Below the pieces are notes generated by a model. That model worked only from the letters and a program-made list of their open reading frames with translations. It was not told where the DNA came from and searched no databases. Shown here in pieces: positions 44,548-53,261 of a DNA stretch of 64,000 nucleotides. The number at the start of each line of letters is the position of its first letter. Positions within the stretch are counted from its first letter, which is position 1. The DNA lies in the NCBI RefSeq assembly GCF_003666605.1, contig NZ_RCIV01000001.1:186001-250000 (forward strand), given 5' to 3'. Both the position numbers and the translations under genes were made by a program. The stretch is from Propionibacterium australiense. GTDB taxonomy: Bacteria > Actinomycetota > Actinomycetes > Propionibacteriales > Propionibacteriaceae.

Positions 44548-45429
44548 ATGTTCGAAACACGTCATCTCACCCGTCGGTTCGGTGACCTGGTCGCCGTCGA
44601 CGACGTCAGCTTCCAGGTGCCCGACGGCGCGACCGTGGGCTTCATCGGCGGCAATGGCGCCGGCAAGACGACGACGATGCGCATGATCATGGGCCTGCTC
44701 GCCCCCGACGCCGGCGAGACCCTGTGGAACGGCGCCCCGATCACCGCCGCCGAGCGCCGCACGATCGGTTACATGCCCGAGGAGCGGGGCCTCTACCCCA
44801 AGCAGCAGGTGCTCGACCAGCTCGTCTACCTGGCCCGGCTGCGCGGGGCCACCGCCGCCGCGGCGCGGGCGGAGGCCATGCAGTTGCTCGAGGCCTTCGG
44901 CCTGGGCGAGCGCGTCAAGGAGAAGCTCGAGAAGCTCTCCCTCGGCAACCAGCAGCGCGTCCAGATCGCCGCCGCCGTCATGGCCGAGCCGGCCGCCCTC
45001 ATCCTCGACGAGCCCTTCAGCGGCCTCGACCCCGACGCGGTCGACTCGCTCTCCGAGGTGCTGAGCACGCGCACCGCCGTCGGCGTGCCCCTGCTGTTCA
45101 GCTCCCACCAGCTCGACCTGGTCGAGCGGCTGTGCGACCGGCTCGTCATCCTCGCCCACGGACGGGTCGTGGCCGACGGCACCGGCGAGGAGCTGCGCAG
45201 CCGCGGCACCGCCAGGCACCGCCTCGTCATGGACACCGACACCGGCTGGGTGCGTGACATGGCCGGCCTGTCCGTCCTGGACGTGGACGGACCCAGGGCG
45301 CTGCTCGTCCTGGACGACGACGCGGCCCGCCGCGCCCTGCTGACCGAGGCCCTGGCCCGCGGCGAGGTGCGCGAGCTGGCCGAGATCCGCCCCACCCTTG
45401 CCGAGATCTACCGTGAGGTGACCCGATGA
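44548..45429 (+). CDS. ABC transporter ATP-binding protein, NatA-like
   Basis: A 293-residue exporter ATPase. Walker A is GGNGAGKTT, the signature is LSLGNQQRVQIAAAVM, Walker B ALILDEPFSGLD and the H-loop SSHQLDLVE. The YMPEERGLYPKQQVLDQL segment and the C-terminal domain (EIRPTLAEIYREV) are typical of NatA-type ATPases. It overlaps the permease start by 4 nt. Substrate is not evident; Na+ export is only one possibility. Confidence 0.87.
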   Translation: MFETRHLTRRFGDLVAVDDVSFQVPDGATVGFIGGNGAGKTTTMRMIMGLLAPDAGETLWNGAPITAAERRTIGYMPEERGLYPKQQVLDQLVYLARLRGATAAAARAEAMQLLEAFGLGERVKEKLEKLSLGNQQRVQIAAAVMAEPAALILDEPFSGLDPDAVDSLSEVLSTRTAVGVPLLFSSHQLDLVERLCDRLVILAHGRVVADGTGEELRSRGTARHRLVMDTDTGWVRDMAGLSVLDVDGPRALLVLDDDAARRALLTEALARGEVRELAEIRPTLAEIYREVTR

Positions 45430-46601
45430 ACACCAAGAACCTGTGGCTGACCGTCGCCGGCCACGAGATGTCCGTCAAGCTCCGCGACCGCAGCTTCATC
45501 ATCTCGACCATCCTCACGCTCGCCGTCATCGCCGGCGGCCTGGGATTCGCCGCCTGGATGAACTCCCGGCAGCAGACCTTCACCGTCGTGACGACCGACA
45601 CCGTCTCGGCCCAGGTCGCCCAGGCCATCGAACCGGTGGCCCAGGCCAACGGCTCCAACGCGCGGGTCGAGCACGTCCAGCTGGGCGACGAGGACGAGGC
45701 CCGCGCCCGGCTCGCCGATGACGACGACGCGGCCTGGCTGCACCGCACCGAGACCGGCTGGGTGCTCACCTTCGGTGGCTCCAGCGACAGCCAGTTGCTG
45801 TCGTACACCAGCACGGCCGTCTCACAGGGCGCCCTGACCGAGATCGCCGCCCAGGCCGGCCTGGGCGGGGAGCAGCTGGCCGCCGCCATGAGCGTCACGA
45901 GCGAGGAACTGGACCCGGATGCCGGTTTCACCATGCGGGGTTACATGGTCGGGCTCGCCTTCTCGGTGCTGTTCATGGCCTCCTCTCTCATGTTCGGCAT
46001 GCAGATCGCCCAGTCGGTGACCGGTGAGAAGCAGTCCCGGGTCATCGAGATCCTGGCGGCCGCCGTGCCGACGCACCAGCTGCTGCTGGGCAAGATCGCC
46101 GGGAACACGCTCATGGCCCTGGCCCAGATGGCCCTCTACATGGCCGTCGGCCTCATCGGCCTGTCGCAGACCGACCTCGGCAGCTTCCTGCCGGGCCTGT
46201 CCGGCTCCATCGCCTGGTTCCTGGTCTTCTTCCTGGCCGGATTCCTCGCCCTGGCCTGCCTGTGGGCCGCGGCCGGCGCCCTGGCCAGCTCCCAGGAGGA
46301 CTTGCAGCACACCTCCCAGCCGCTGACCTGGCTGCTCATGATCGTCTACGTCGTGGGCTTCGTCGTCCACGGCCAGGCACAGACCGTGCTGTCCTTCGTC
46401 CCCATCCTCTCCTGCGTCCTCATGCCGGCCCGCCTCGCCACCAGCGGGGTCCCCTGGTGGCAGGCCGTCGTCGCCCTGGCGATCAACCTGGCCTTCGTCC
46501 CGCTGGCGATCTGGGTGGGTTCGATGATCTACAACCGCTCACTGCTGCAGACCCACGGCCGGGTGAGCCTCAAGCAGGCACTCGGCCGGCAGGCCGCGTG
46601 A
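45426..46601 (+). CDS. ABC-2 type permease, NatB-like
   Basis: A 391-residue membrane protein with one N-terminal helix, a large extracytoplasmic domain (about 45-180), then five or six helices including EKQSRVIEILAAAVPTHQLL, the ABC-2/NatB coupling region. It forms an exporter with the preceding ATPase. A 17-bp hairpin follows 12 bp after its stop. Confidence 0.86.
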   Translation: MNTKNLWLTVAGHEMSVKLRDRSFIISTILTLAVIAGGLGFAAWMNSRQQTFTVVTTDTVSAQVAQAIEPVAQANGSNARVEHVQLGDEDEARARLADDDDAAWLHRTETGWVLTFGGSSDSQLLSYTSTAVSQGALTEIAAQAGLGGEQLAAAMSVTSEELDPDAGFTMRGYMVGLAFSVLFMASSLMFGMQIAQSVTGEKQSRVIEILAAAVPTHQLLLGKIAGNTLMALAQMALYMAVGLIGLSQTDLGSFLPGLSGSIAWFLVFFLAGFLALACLWAAAGALASSQEDLQHTSQPLTWLLMIVYVVGFVVHGQAQTVLSFVPILSCVLMPARLATSGVPWWQAVVALAINLAFVPLAIWVGSMIYNRSLLQTHGRVSLKQALGRQAA

Positions 46602-46613
46602 TCGCAGCCCCGT

Positions 46614-46652
46614 CGTCGTGACCTGTTCGCACACCGCGAACAGGTCACGACG
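46614..46652. terminator. 17-bp-stem hairpin
   Basis: CGTCGTGACCTGTTCGC (46614-46630) and GCGAACAGGTCACGACG (46636-46652) are perfect complements around a 5-nt loop. It separates the NatAB-like pair from the sugar-import operon and is the likely terminator. Confidence 0.75.
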
Positions 46653-46753
46653 GTGTGCGGACCCTCTCACCCAGAGCAGACCCCACCCCTAGGATCAGTG
46701 GGGAGTTCGGCAATGAGGCGAACTCGTTTCATCATGCAATGAGGCAGGTGACC

Positions 46754-48067
46754 ATGAGACCGAGAAGAACAAGAGCTCTCAAACCCCTGCTGGGCGGCTG
46801 TTTGCTCGCCCTGGCAGTCTCAGGCCTGACCGGCTGCGGGGGCGACGCTGGGGGTACCGACACCCTCACCTGGTTCATCAACCCCGACGGCGGTGGCGCA
46901 TCCCCCACCGGCGGCGGGCAGGCCCAGCTGGCCGCCGAGTGCTCGAAGGCCTCCGGCGGCGCGTACACCATCCAGGTGGAGCAGCTGCCGAACGAGGCCA
47001 CCGACCAGCGTGAGCAGCTGGTCCGGCGCCTGGCGGCGAACGACTCCGGCGTCGACATCATGAGCCTCGACCCAGTGGTCGTTCCCGAGTTCGCCGAGGC
47101 CGGCTATCTCGTGGACGTCCCCGAGCAGTACATCGAGGACTTCACCGATGACCGGGTGCAGGGCTCCCTGGACGCCTCCAAGTGGAACGACAAGCTCGTC
47201 GCGGCCCCCTTCTGGGCCAACACGCAGCTGCTGTGGTACCGCAAGTCCGTGGCCGCCGCGGCCGGCCTGGACATGACCAAGCCGGTCACCTTCGAGCAGA
47301 TCATCGAGGCGGCCCAGGCGACGGACACGGACTTCGGGGTCCAGGCCAGACGCTACGAGGGCTACACCGTGCTCATCAACGCCCTGGTCGCCGGCGCGGG
47401 CGGGTCGATCGTGCAGAACGAGGGCGCCGCGGCCGAGGACACCCAGCTGGGGCTCGACACCCCCGAGGGCCGGCGGGCAGCCGAGATCATCCAGAAGCTG
47501 GCCACCTCCGGCGCGGTCGGCCCGGCCCTGTCGTCGATGAACGAGACCAATGCGCTCAACATGTTCCAGGACGAGGAGACCTCGGGCTTCATGCTCAACT
47601 GGCTCTACGTCTACGCGGCCATGAAGGAGAACGACCTGTCCTTCCTCGACGACATCGCCTGGACCACCTATCCTCAGGTCGATGCCGACAAGCAGGCCGC
47701 TCCGCCGTTCGGCGGCATCGAGCTGGGCGTCAACACGGCCTCGCGGAACAAGGACAAGGCCTGGCAGGCCATCTCCTGCATCACCAGCGCCGAACACCAG
47801 AAGGACTACATGCTCGGCACCGGTAACGCGGCCTCCCGCTCCTCGGTCTTCGACGACCCGGAGATCCAGGAGCAGTTCCCGATGGCCGACGTCTTCCGGG
47901 AGTCGCTGAACAACGCGGTGCAGCGCCCCCGCACCTCCTACTACGGTGACCTGTCCACCGCCGTCCAGCGCACCTGGTCGCCGCCCGAGCAAGTCGACCC
48001 GGCCAGCACCCCGGCCGAGTCCACCGAACTGATCATGAAAGTCCTGCGGGGAGAGGCCCTGCTATGA
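46754..48067 (+). CDS. lpqY: LpqY-like sugar-binding lipoprotein
   Basis: A 437-residue ABC solute-binding lipoprotein with a signal peptide and lipobox LTGC (Cys28). LAAECSKASGGAYTIQVEQL and LVRRLAANDSGVDIMSLDPV and FAEAGYLVDV closely resemble mycobacterial LpqY, the trehalose-binding protein. The gene order binding protein, two permeases, ATPase equals lpqY-sugA-sugB-sugC. Trehalose or a related alpha-glucoside is therefore the likely ligand, an inference. It overlaps the next gene by 4 nt. A start at Met 46739 is possible. Confidence 0.85.
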   Translation: MRPRRTRALKPLLGGCLLALAVSGLTGCGGDAGGTDTLTWFINPDGGGASPTGGGQAQLAAECSKASGGAYTIQVEQLPNEATDQREQLVRRLAANDSGVDIMSLDPVVVPEFAEAGYLVDVPEQYIEDFTDDRVQGSLDASKWNDKLVAAPFWANTQLLWYRKSVAAAAGLDMTKPVTFEQIIEAAQATDTDFGVQARRYEGYTVLINALVAGAGGSIVQNEGAAAEDTQLGLDTPEGRRAAEIIQKLATSGAVGPALSSMNETNALNMFQDEETSGFMLNWLYVYAAMKENDLSFLDDIAWTTYPQVDADKQAAPPFGGIELGVNTASRNKDKAWQAISCITSAEHQKDYMLGTGNAASRSSVFDDPEIQEQFPMADVFRESLNNAVQRPRTSYYGDLSTAVQRTWSPPEQVDPASTPAESTELIMKVLRGEALL

Positions 48068-48987
48068 GCACCAACACTGTGGCAAAGCACCTGAGCGACC
48101 GGGCACGCGAGGAACGCAGACTCGGCTGGAGACTGGCCGGCCCGGCATTCATCATCATGGTCCTGGTCACCTTCTACCCGATCCTGCAGGCGGTCTACAC
48201 CTCGCTGTTCAAGTACCGCCTCACCGACCCCGATCAGCGCGAGTTCGTCTTCCTGCGCAACTACGGGATCATCCTCACCGATCCGCTGTGGTGGCGGGCG
48301 TTCGGCACGACCACCTTCATCACCGTGGTGACCGTGGTCGTCGAGCTGGTGCTCGGTTTCGCCATCGCCCTGGCGATGGAGAAGGTCCTCTACGCGCGGG
48401 GTCTGCTGCGCACCATCGTGCTGATCCCCTACTCGATCATCACCGTCGTCTCGGCGTTCTCCTGGTTCTACGCCTTCGCGACCGACACCGGTTTCGTCGA
48501 CCCGCTGCTCAACAAGCTGTCCTTCGGCCTGTTCCCCGCCGACTTCGACTGGTTCGGCGGGTTCTGGAGCGCGATGGTGCCGATCTGCGTCTCGGAGATC
48601 TGGAAGACCACGCCGTTCATGTCCCTGCTGCTGCTCGCCGGCCTGACCCAGATCGACAGCGCCATGGAGGAGGCCGCCGTCGTCGACGGCGCGACCTGGG
48701 GTGAGCGGCTGCGCAAGGTGATCCTGCCGAACATGAAGTCGCAGATCATGGTCGCGCTGCTGTTCCGCACCCTCGACGCCTTCAGGATCTTCGACAACAT
48801 CTTCATCATGACCGCCGGCAGCCACGACACCGCGTCGCTGTCGCTGGTGGCCTACAACCAGACGATCTCCCGTACGGAGGTCGGGCTCGGCTCGGCCGTG
48901 TCCGTGCTGTTGTTCTGCTGTGTCGTCATCATCGCGGTGATCTTCGTCAAGGGCTTCCGCGTCGACCTGGCCGGCGGAAGGAAGTGA
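48064..48987 (+). CDS. sugA: Sugar ABC permease, SugA/MalF-like
   Basis: A 307-residue permease with six predicted helices. The EAA motif is EEAAVVDGATWGERLRKVIL, where the ATPase docks. Basic N-terminus (RAREERRLGWRLA) is cytoplasmic. It overlaps lpqY by 4 nt and is 6 nt before the second permease. Confidence 0.9.
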   Translation: MSTNTVAKHLSDRAREERRLGWRLAGPAFIIMVLVTFYPILQAVYTSLFKYRLTDPDQREFVFLRNYGIILTDPLWWRAFGTTTFITVVTVVVELVLGFAIALAMEKVLYARGLLRTIVLIPYSIITVVSAFSWFYAFATDTGFVDPLLNKLSFGLFPADFDWFGGFWSAMVPICVSEIWKTTPFMSLLLLAGLTQIDSAMEEAAVVDGATWGERLRKVILPNMKSQIMVALLFRTLDAFRIFDNIFIMTAGSHDTASLSLVAYNQTISRTEVGLGSAVSVLLFCCVVIIAVIFVKGFRVDLAGGRK

Positions 48988-48993
48988 GCACCG

Positions 48994-49836
48994 ATGAATC
49001 GTGAACTGTCCGGTAGCCAGAAGTTCTGGCAGATCGTCGCCTCGGTGGCGATCATCGTCTACACGGTCGTCCCGCTGCTGTGGATCTTCAACATGTCACT
49101 CAAGTCGACCGCCGACCGGGCCGACGGCAAGTTCTGGGCGCACAACCCGACGCTGGAGAACTACCAGCTCATCTTCACCGGCGGCGCCAAGGATCTCTTC
49201 CTGCCGGCGCTGCGCAATTCGATCGTTGTCGCCGTCGTCGCCACGCTCATCGCCGTGATCCTGGCGACCTTCTGCGCCTACGCGATCGCCCGTCTGGACT
49301 TCCCGGGCAAGCGGCTGATCCTCGGCACGGCCCTGACGGTGTCCTTCTTCCCCGTCATCTCCCTGGTCACGCCGCTGTTCGATCTGTGGCGGCGCATCCA
49401 CCTGTTCGACACGATCCCCGGCCTGATCCTGCCCTACCTCGTGCTGACGCTGCCGCTGTCGATCTGGACGCTGTCGGCGTTCTTCCAGCAGATCCCCTGG
49501 GAGATGGAGCAGGCCGCCCAGGTCGACGGCGCCACGAGCTGGGAGGCATTCCGGAAGGTCATCGTCCCGCTCGCCGCCCCAGGTGTCTTCACGACCGCGA
49601 TCATCGCCTTCTTCACGGCGTGGAACGACTTCGTCTTCGCCATGTCGCTGACCAGTGACCACGCCCGCACGGTCCCGGCGGCGCTGGCGTTCTTCACCGG
49701 CGCCAGCCAGTTCGAGTCGCCGACCGGCGCCATCTGCGCCGCCGGTGTCGTCGTGACCATCCCCGTCGTCCTGCTCGTCCTCTTCTTCCAGCGCCAGATC
49801 GTCTCCGGCCTCACCTCCGGCGCCGTCAAAGGCTGA
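48994..49836 (+). CDS. sugB: Sugar ABC permease, SugB/MalG-like
   Basis: A 280-residue permease with six helices and the EAA motif EQAAQVDGATSWEAFRKVIV. GTPF-like start of helix 5 reads FFTAWNDFVFAMSL, the usual MalG pattern. It pairs with the SugA-like subunit. Confidence 0.9.
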   Translation: MNRELSGSQKFWQIVASVAIIVYTVVPLLWIFNMSLKSTADRADGKFWAHNPTLENYQLIFTGGAKDLFLPALRNSIVVAVVATLIAVILATFCAYAIARLDFPGKRLILGTALTVSFFPVISLVTPLFDLWRRIHLFDTIPGLILPYLVLTLPLSIWTLSAFFQQIPWEMEQAAQVDGATSWEAFRKVIVPLAAPGVFTTAIIAFFTAWNDFVFAMSLTSDHARTVPAALAFFTGASQFESPTGAICAAGVVVTIPVVLLVLFFQRQIVSGLTSGAVKG

Positions 49837-49853
49837 ACCCCTAGGAATTTGTC

Positions 49854-51101
49854 ATGTCCCAGATCACTTTGAAAAACATCGTCAAGGAATACGGCGACGG
49901 CTTCAAGGCCGTCAACGACATCAGCCTGGACATCGCCGACGGCGAGTTCATGATCCTCGTCGGACCCTCCGGCTGCGGCAAGTCGACGACCCTGCGCATG
50001 ATCGTCGGCCTGGAGGACATCACCGGTGGCGACCTGGAGATCAGCGGCAAGCGGGTGAACGACCTGGCGCCGAAGGACCGCAACCTGGCGATGGTCTTCC
50101 AGAACTACGCGCTCTACCCGCACCTGACCGTGCGCGAGAACATCGCCTTCCCGCTGCGGCTCGGCCGCAACAAGATGCCGCAGGAGGAGATCGACAGGCG
50201 CGTCAACGAGGCAGCCGAGATGCTCGAACTGACCGAGCACCTCGACCGCAAGCCGGCGAACCTGTCCGGTGGCCAGCGTCAGCGGGTGGCCATGGGTCGG
50301 GCGATCGTCCGGGACGCCGACGCCTTCCTCTTCGACGAGCCGCTCAGCAACCTGGACGCGAAGCTGCGCGGCCAGATGCGCACCGAGATCGCCCGCCTGC
50401 AGCGCAGGCTCGGCATCACGACGGTCTACGTCACCCACGACCAGACCGAGGCCATGACGCTGGGCGACCGGGTGGCCGTGATGCGCAAGGGCGTGCTGCA
50501 GCAGTGCGCGTCCCCGCGCGAGCTCTACGAGGAGCCGGTCAACCTCTTCGTCGCCGGGTTCATCGGCTCTCCCCCGATGAACTTCCTGCCGGCCAGGGTG
50601 CGTGACGGCCGTCTGGAGCTGCCGATGACGAGTGCGCCGATCCCCGAGCAGATCCGCGCCGACCTGGCGGGCAAGGACGTCGTCGTCGTGGGCCTGCGGC
50701 CCGAGGTGATCAAGGACGCCGATGTGCACACGCCCCCGGAGGGCGCCGTCGAGTTCTCCTCCGTCGTGGACGTCACCGAGTGGCTCGGCAATGAGCAGTA
50801 CGCCTACATACCCTTCGCCTCGGACCCGGCCGTGCAGAACACCCTCGAGGAACTCGACCGGGACCTGGACGGTGAGGGCATGCGCACGCAGTTCATCGTC
50901 AACCTCGACCCGAGCTCGCGCATCCTGGAGGGTGAGGAGGCCTCGCTGTACTTCATGCCGGAGGACATGATGGTCTTCGACCCGGAGACCGGACGCAATC
51001 TCACCCGCGACGAGCAGCACGCGGCCGAGATCGCCGAGCGCTCCGAGGCGGCCCGCAAACGCGCACTCGAGAGGTCCAAGGCGAAGGCCGGGAAGTCCTG
51101 A
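49854..51101 (+). CDS. sugC: Sugar ABC ATPase, SugC/MsmK/UgpC-like
   Basis: A 415-residue carbohydrate-importer ATPase, longer than the usual 360-390. Walker A is GPSGCGKST, the signature LSGGQRQR, Walker B AFLFDEPLSNLD and the H-loop YVTHDQTEA. The C-terminal OB-like regulatory domain (VVVGLRPEVIKDADV and MPEDMMVFDPETGRNL) follows, then a charged extra tail of about 30 residues. It completes a full importer. Confidence 0.92.
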   Translation: MSQITLKNIVKEYGDGFKAVNDISLDIADGEFMILVGPSGCGKSTTLRMIVGLEDITGGDLEISGKRVNDLAPKDRNLAMVFQNYALYPHLTVRENIAFPLRLGRNKMPQEEIDRRVNEAAEMLELTEHLDRKPANLSGGQRQRVAMGRAIVRDADAFLFDEPLSNLDAKLRGQMRTEIARLQRRLGITTVYVTHDQTEAMTLGDRVAVMRKGVLQQCASPRELYEEPVNLFVAGFIGSPPMNFLPARVRDGRLELPMTSAPIPEQIRADLAGKDVVVVGLRPEVIKDADVHTPPEGAVEFSSVVDVTEWLGNEQYAYIPFASDPAVQNTLEELDRDLDGEGMRTQFIVNLDPSSRILEGEEASLYFMPEDMMVFDPETGRNLTRDEQHAAEIAERSEAARKRALERSKAKAGKS

Positions 51102-51170
51102 GCCCGGTTTCGATGCCCTTCGGCGCCGGGCGCGCTAGCGTGGGCGGGAGAATCCGTCCGCGCGCGCCCG

Positions 51171-51261
51171 GTGCCGAAGGCGCCGCTGGATCAGTGGGTG
51201 CCGAAGGCGTCGCTGGATCAGTGGCTGCCGAAGGCATCGCTGGATCAGTGGGCGCCGAAGG
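51171..51261. repeat. 27-bp tandem repeat
   Basis: Units start at 51171, 51198, 51225 and (partial) 51252; each opens with a variant of GTGCCGAAGGCG and closes GCTGGATCAGTGG, differing at one to three positions. The array lies in the 186-bp gap between the ATPase and the acetyltransferase. Length is a multiple of three and one frame reads a GAEGVAGSV repeat, but no start or homology supports a gene. Confidence 0.85.
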
Positions 51262-51287
51262 GCGTCATCGCATCGGAGGGTTGAGAC

Positions 51288-51824
51288 ATGCTTCGTTGGC
51301 CGTTCGCCGAGCGGGAGCTGCGTGCCGGTGACCTCACCGCCCGGGTGCTGGACCCGGAACGCGACGCCGAGCCGCTGTGGGCCGCGCTGGCGTTCCCCGA
51401 GGTCTGGGCTTCGGCTCCCAGGGGCATGCCCGACGAGCCGGCCGATCTGGTCGCCAGACTCGGGCAGCGCGAGGACGGCCCTGAACGCATCACCTGGACC
51501 GCCAGTCTCGACGGTGTGGTCATCGGCACCTCGAGCCATTTCCGTCGCGGCGAGTGCGTCGAGCTGGGCGCCACCTATCTGTCGCCCAGCGTCTGGGGCA
51601 CCGGGCTGCATCTGCGGCTGGTGCGCCTCATGATCCACGAGGCCCGGGCGAATGACTGCTCCGGTGTCATCACGCGCGCCGATGACGCCGACGAGCGGGC
51701 CAACAAGGCGATCCAGAAACTCGGTTTCGTCTTCGTCCACAAATCGGCCGAGCAGGGGCTTCGGGCCGACGGCACCAGGCGCATCAACCGGGTCTACCGG
51801 CTCGACAACGAGGAGGTCATCTAG
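51288..51824 (+). CDS. GNAT-family N-acetyltransferase
   Basis: A 178-residue RimJ/RimL-like acetyltransferase. It has LDPERDAEPLWAALAFPEV at the start, a core ELGATYLSPSVWGTGLHLRL with the acetyl-CoA loop (here WGTGLH) and GVITRADDADERANKAIQKL followed by GFVFVHK. GGAGG lies before ATG 51288. The substrate is unknown. Its stop adjoins the left arm of an inverted repeat. Confidence 0.87.
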   Translation: MLRWPFAERELRAGDLTARVLDPERDAEPLWAALAFPEVWASAPRGMPDEPADLVARLGQREDGPERITWTASLDGVVIGTSSHFRRGECVELGATYLSPSVWGTGLHLRLVRLMIHEARANDCSGVITRADDADERANKAIQKLGFVFVHKSAEQGLRADGTRRINRVYRLDNEEVI

Positions 51825-51825
51825 G

Positions 51826-51909
51826 TGACCGGCGGCCGCTCCCGCCCCCTGACCGTTCCGATCCCGGCGCCAGATAAAACACCCTCTACAAAACCCGGGG
51901 CTTGACAGT
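51826..51909 (+). repeat. Left arm of long inverted repeat
   Basis: The last 59 bp (51851-51909), opening GACCGTTCCGATCCCGGCGC and ending GGGGCTTGACAGT, are perfectly inverted at 53180-53238. The match extends outward with three to four differences through TGACCGGCGGCCGC to 51826, two bases after the acetyltransferase stop. The TGTCAAGCCCCGGGTTTTG end looks IS-like. Confidence 0.9.
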
Positions 51910-51930
51910 CCGCAGACCCGTGGTGTCACG

Positions 51931-52242
51931 ATCTTTCACTCGGATCGGGGAGCCCCATACACGTCGGCCGAATACATTGAATTCATGACCGACCGTGGGA
52001 TTCTCCCGTCCGTGGGGGCGGACCGGTAGCTGCTATGACAATGCCGCCGCCGAGTCCTTCAACGCGATACTGAAAAAGAACTCACCAACCACAAGGTTTG
52101 CCCGACCCGTCAGCACGCAGCTCGGGACGTGACAGCCTGGACCAGGCTGCGATACAATCACAAACGTCTCCACTCAGCCATCGATTACCAGACCCCCAAC
52201 CAAATCGACACCGAATGGAGACAACACCACAAGGCAGTCTAA
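51931..52242 (+). pseudogene. IS3-family transposase C-terminal fragment, frameshifted
   Basis: The reading gives HSDRGAPYTSAEYIEFMTDR, then YDNAAAESFNAILKK, then TRQHAARDVTAWTRLRYNHK and RLHSAIDYQTPNQ, the last third of an IS3 orfB with the second Asp (SDRG) and the Glu (AESF). One extra G in the run at 52014-52018 and one missing base near 52078 break the frame, and the first two thirds are absent. The sequence up to about 52275, including CACTGTCCGAAAAACC, is probably the IS3 right end. Confidence 0.8.
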
Positions 52243-52277
52243 AACCAACCATTAACCACTGTCCGAAAAACCTATAT

Positions 52278-52946
52278 CACTCCATCGTCGGGCGCCTACC
52301 CTTCAGTGGCCGCTGGTTGGCCCGCAACAGCCCTGCTCGCCGCGTGCCCAGCCACGGCACCACGCTGCTCGGTGTCACCTACGCCATCGATTTCATCGCG
52401 GTGGACGACTTGGGACGGACCGCACCGACCAAAGGATGACGTACCTATCTCGCGACCGAGCCGCCGGAGATCTTTTACGCCTATGGGCAGCCGGTTCTAT
52501 CCCCCGTCGACGGCACCGTGGTCGCGCTCCACGACGGCGAGATCGACCATGAGGCCCGTCGATCCCAACTAGCCCTCCTACCGTACATGTTAAGCCAAGG
52601 GTCACGCCTTCGCGAAGGCGTCGGTGCGATAGCAGGCAATTACATAATTATCTCGCCGCACGGCTCCGACTACTACGTGGGTATCGTGCATCTGCAGCGA
52701 GGTTCACTGTGCGTCAAGCCTGGGGACGCCGTCCGAGTGGGCCAGCAGTTGGCCTCGTGTGGCAACACCGGCAACTCGACCCAGCCCCACATCCACATTC
52801 AAGTCATGGACAGCCTGGACCTCAAACAGGCACATGGCGTCCCCCTGTTGTTCGACCAGTTCGAGCAATGGGAACCGGGAGTTCCCACTTCACGACTGAT
52901 CGAGAAGAGCGTTCCGAGTGAGAACTGCATCGCCGCGCCCTGCTGA
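52278..52946 (+). pseudogene. M23-family peptidase, 5'-truncated with internal TGA
   Basis: One frame carries GRWLARNSPARRVPSHGT, TYAIDFIAVDDLGR, a TGA at 52437-52439, then TYLATEPPEIFYAYGQPVLS, VAGNY-like GAIAGNYIIISP and PGDAVRVGQQLASCGNTGNS followed by QPHIHIQVMD, the M23 HxH zinc motif. The TGA stands where related proteins have Trp (TGG to TGA). No start codon survives because the IS3 end abuts the 5' side. It would have been a cell-wall hydrolase-like protein. Base composition is more AT-rich than its neighbours. Confidence 0.7.
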
Positions 52947-53179
52947 CAACCTCCCAGAAAGAGAGATCCCGTATCCGGCATCCACCCTCCGCCTCGCAAC
53001 GGCGACTCTCACGATCGTCCTCATCACCAGCGCATTGATGGGAGTTCCGTCAGCGCATGCCGCAAGCGCATCCTCGGCGGGTGCCGCCGACATGTTCCTA
53101 GTTCGCTAAGCCGACGGCCAGCGGCCGGATCCTGCTACCGAGTACGGCGTCCTCGTCCGCAAGCACTACTCAGTGATCA
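52918..53179 (+). pseudogene. Remnant of a small secreted protein
   Basis: A frame from GTG 52918 contains LATATLTIVLITSALMGVPS followed by AHA-ASA, a good signal peptide and cleavage site, then stops at 53109 after FLVR. The same frame continues after the stop with ADGQRPDPATEYGVLVRKHY until the right inverted-repeat arm, suggesting a longer product that has lost both its stop-free frame and its 3' end. No family is recognised. Confidence 0.35.
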
Positions 53180-53261
53180 ACTGTCAAGCCCCGGGTTTTG
53201 TAGAGGGTGTTTTATCTGGCGCCGGGATCGGAACGGTCTGGGCGGGTGCGGCCGCCGGTCA
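53180..53261 (-). repeat. Right arm of long inverted repeat
   Basis: Exact inverse of 51851-51909 over 59 bp (53180-53238) and near-exact to 53261, the first base of the uvrA stop codon on the minus strand. The pair of arms encloses 1.27 kb of mobile and broken genes. Confidence 0.9.

Noticed and set aside
51113-51331. A 72-codon frame with GAEGVAGSV peptide repeats
   Set aside because: It arises from the 27-bp tandem repeat and overlaps the acetyltransferase start; no independent support.
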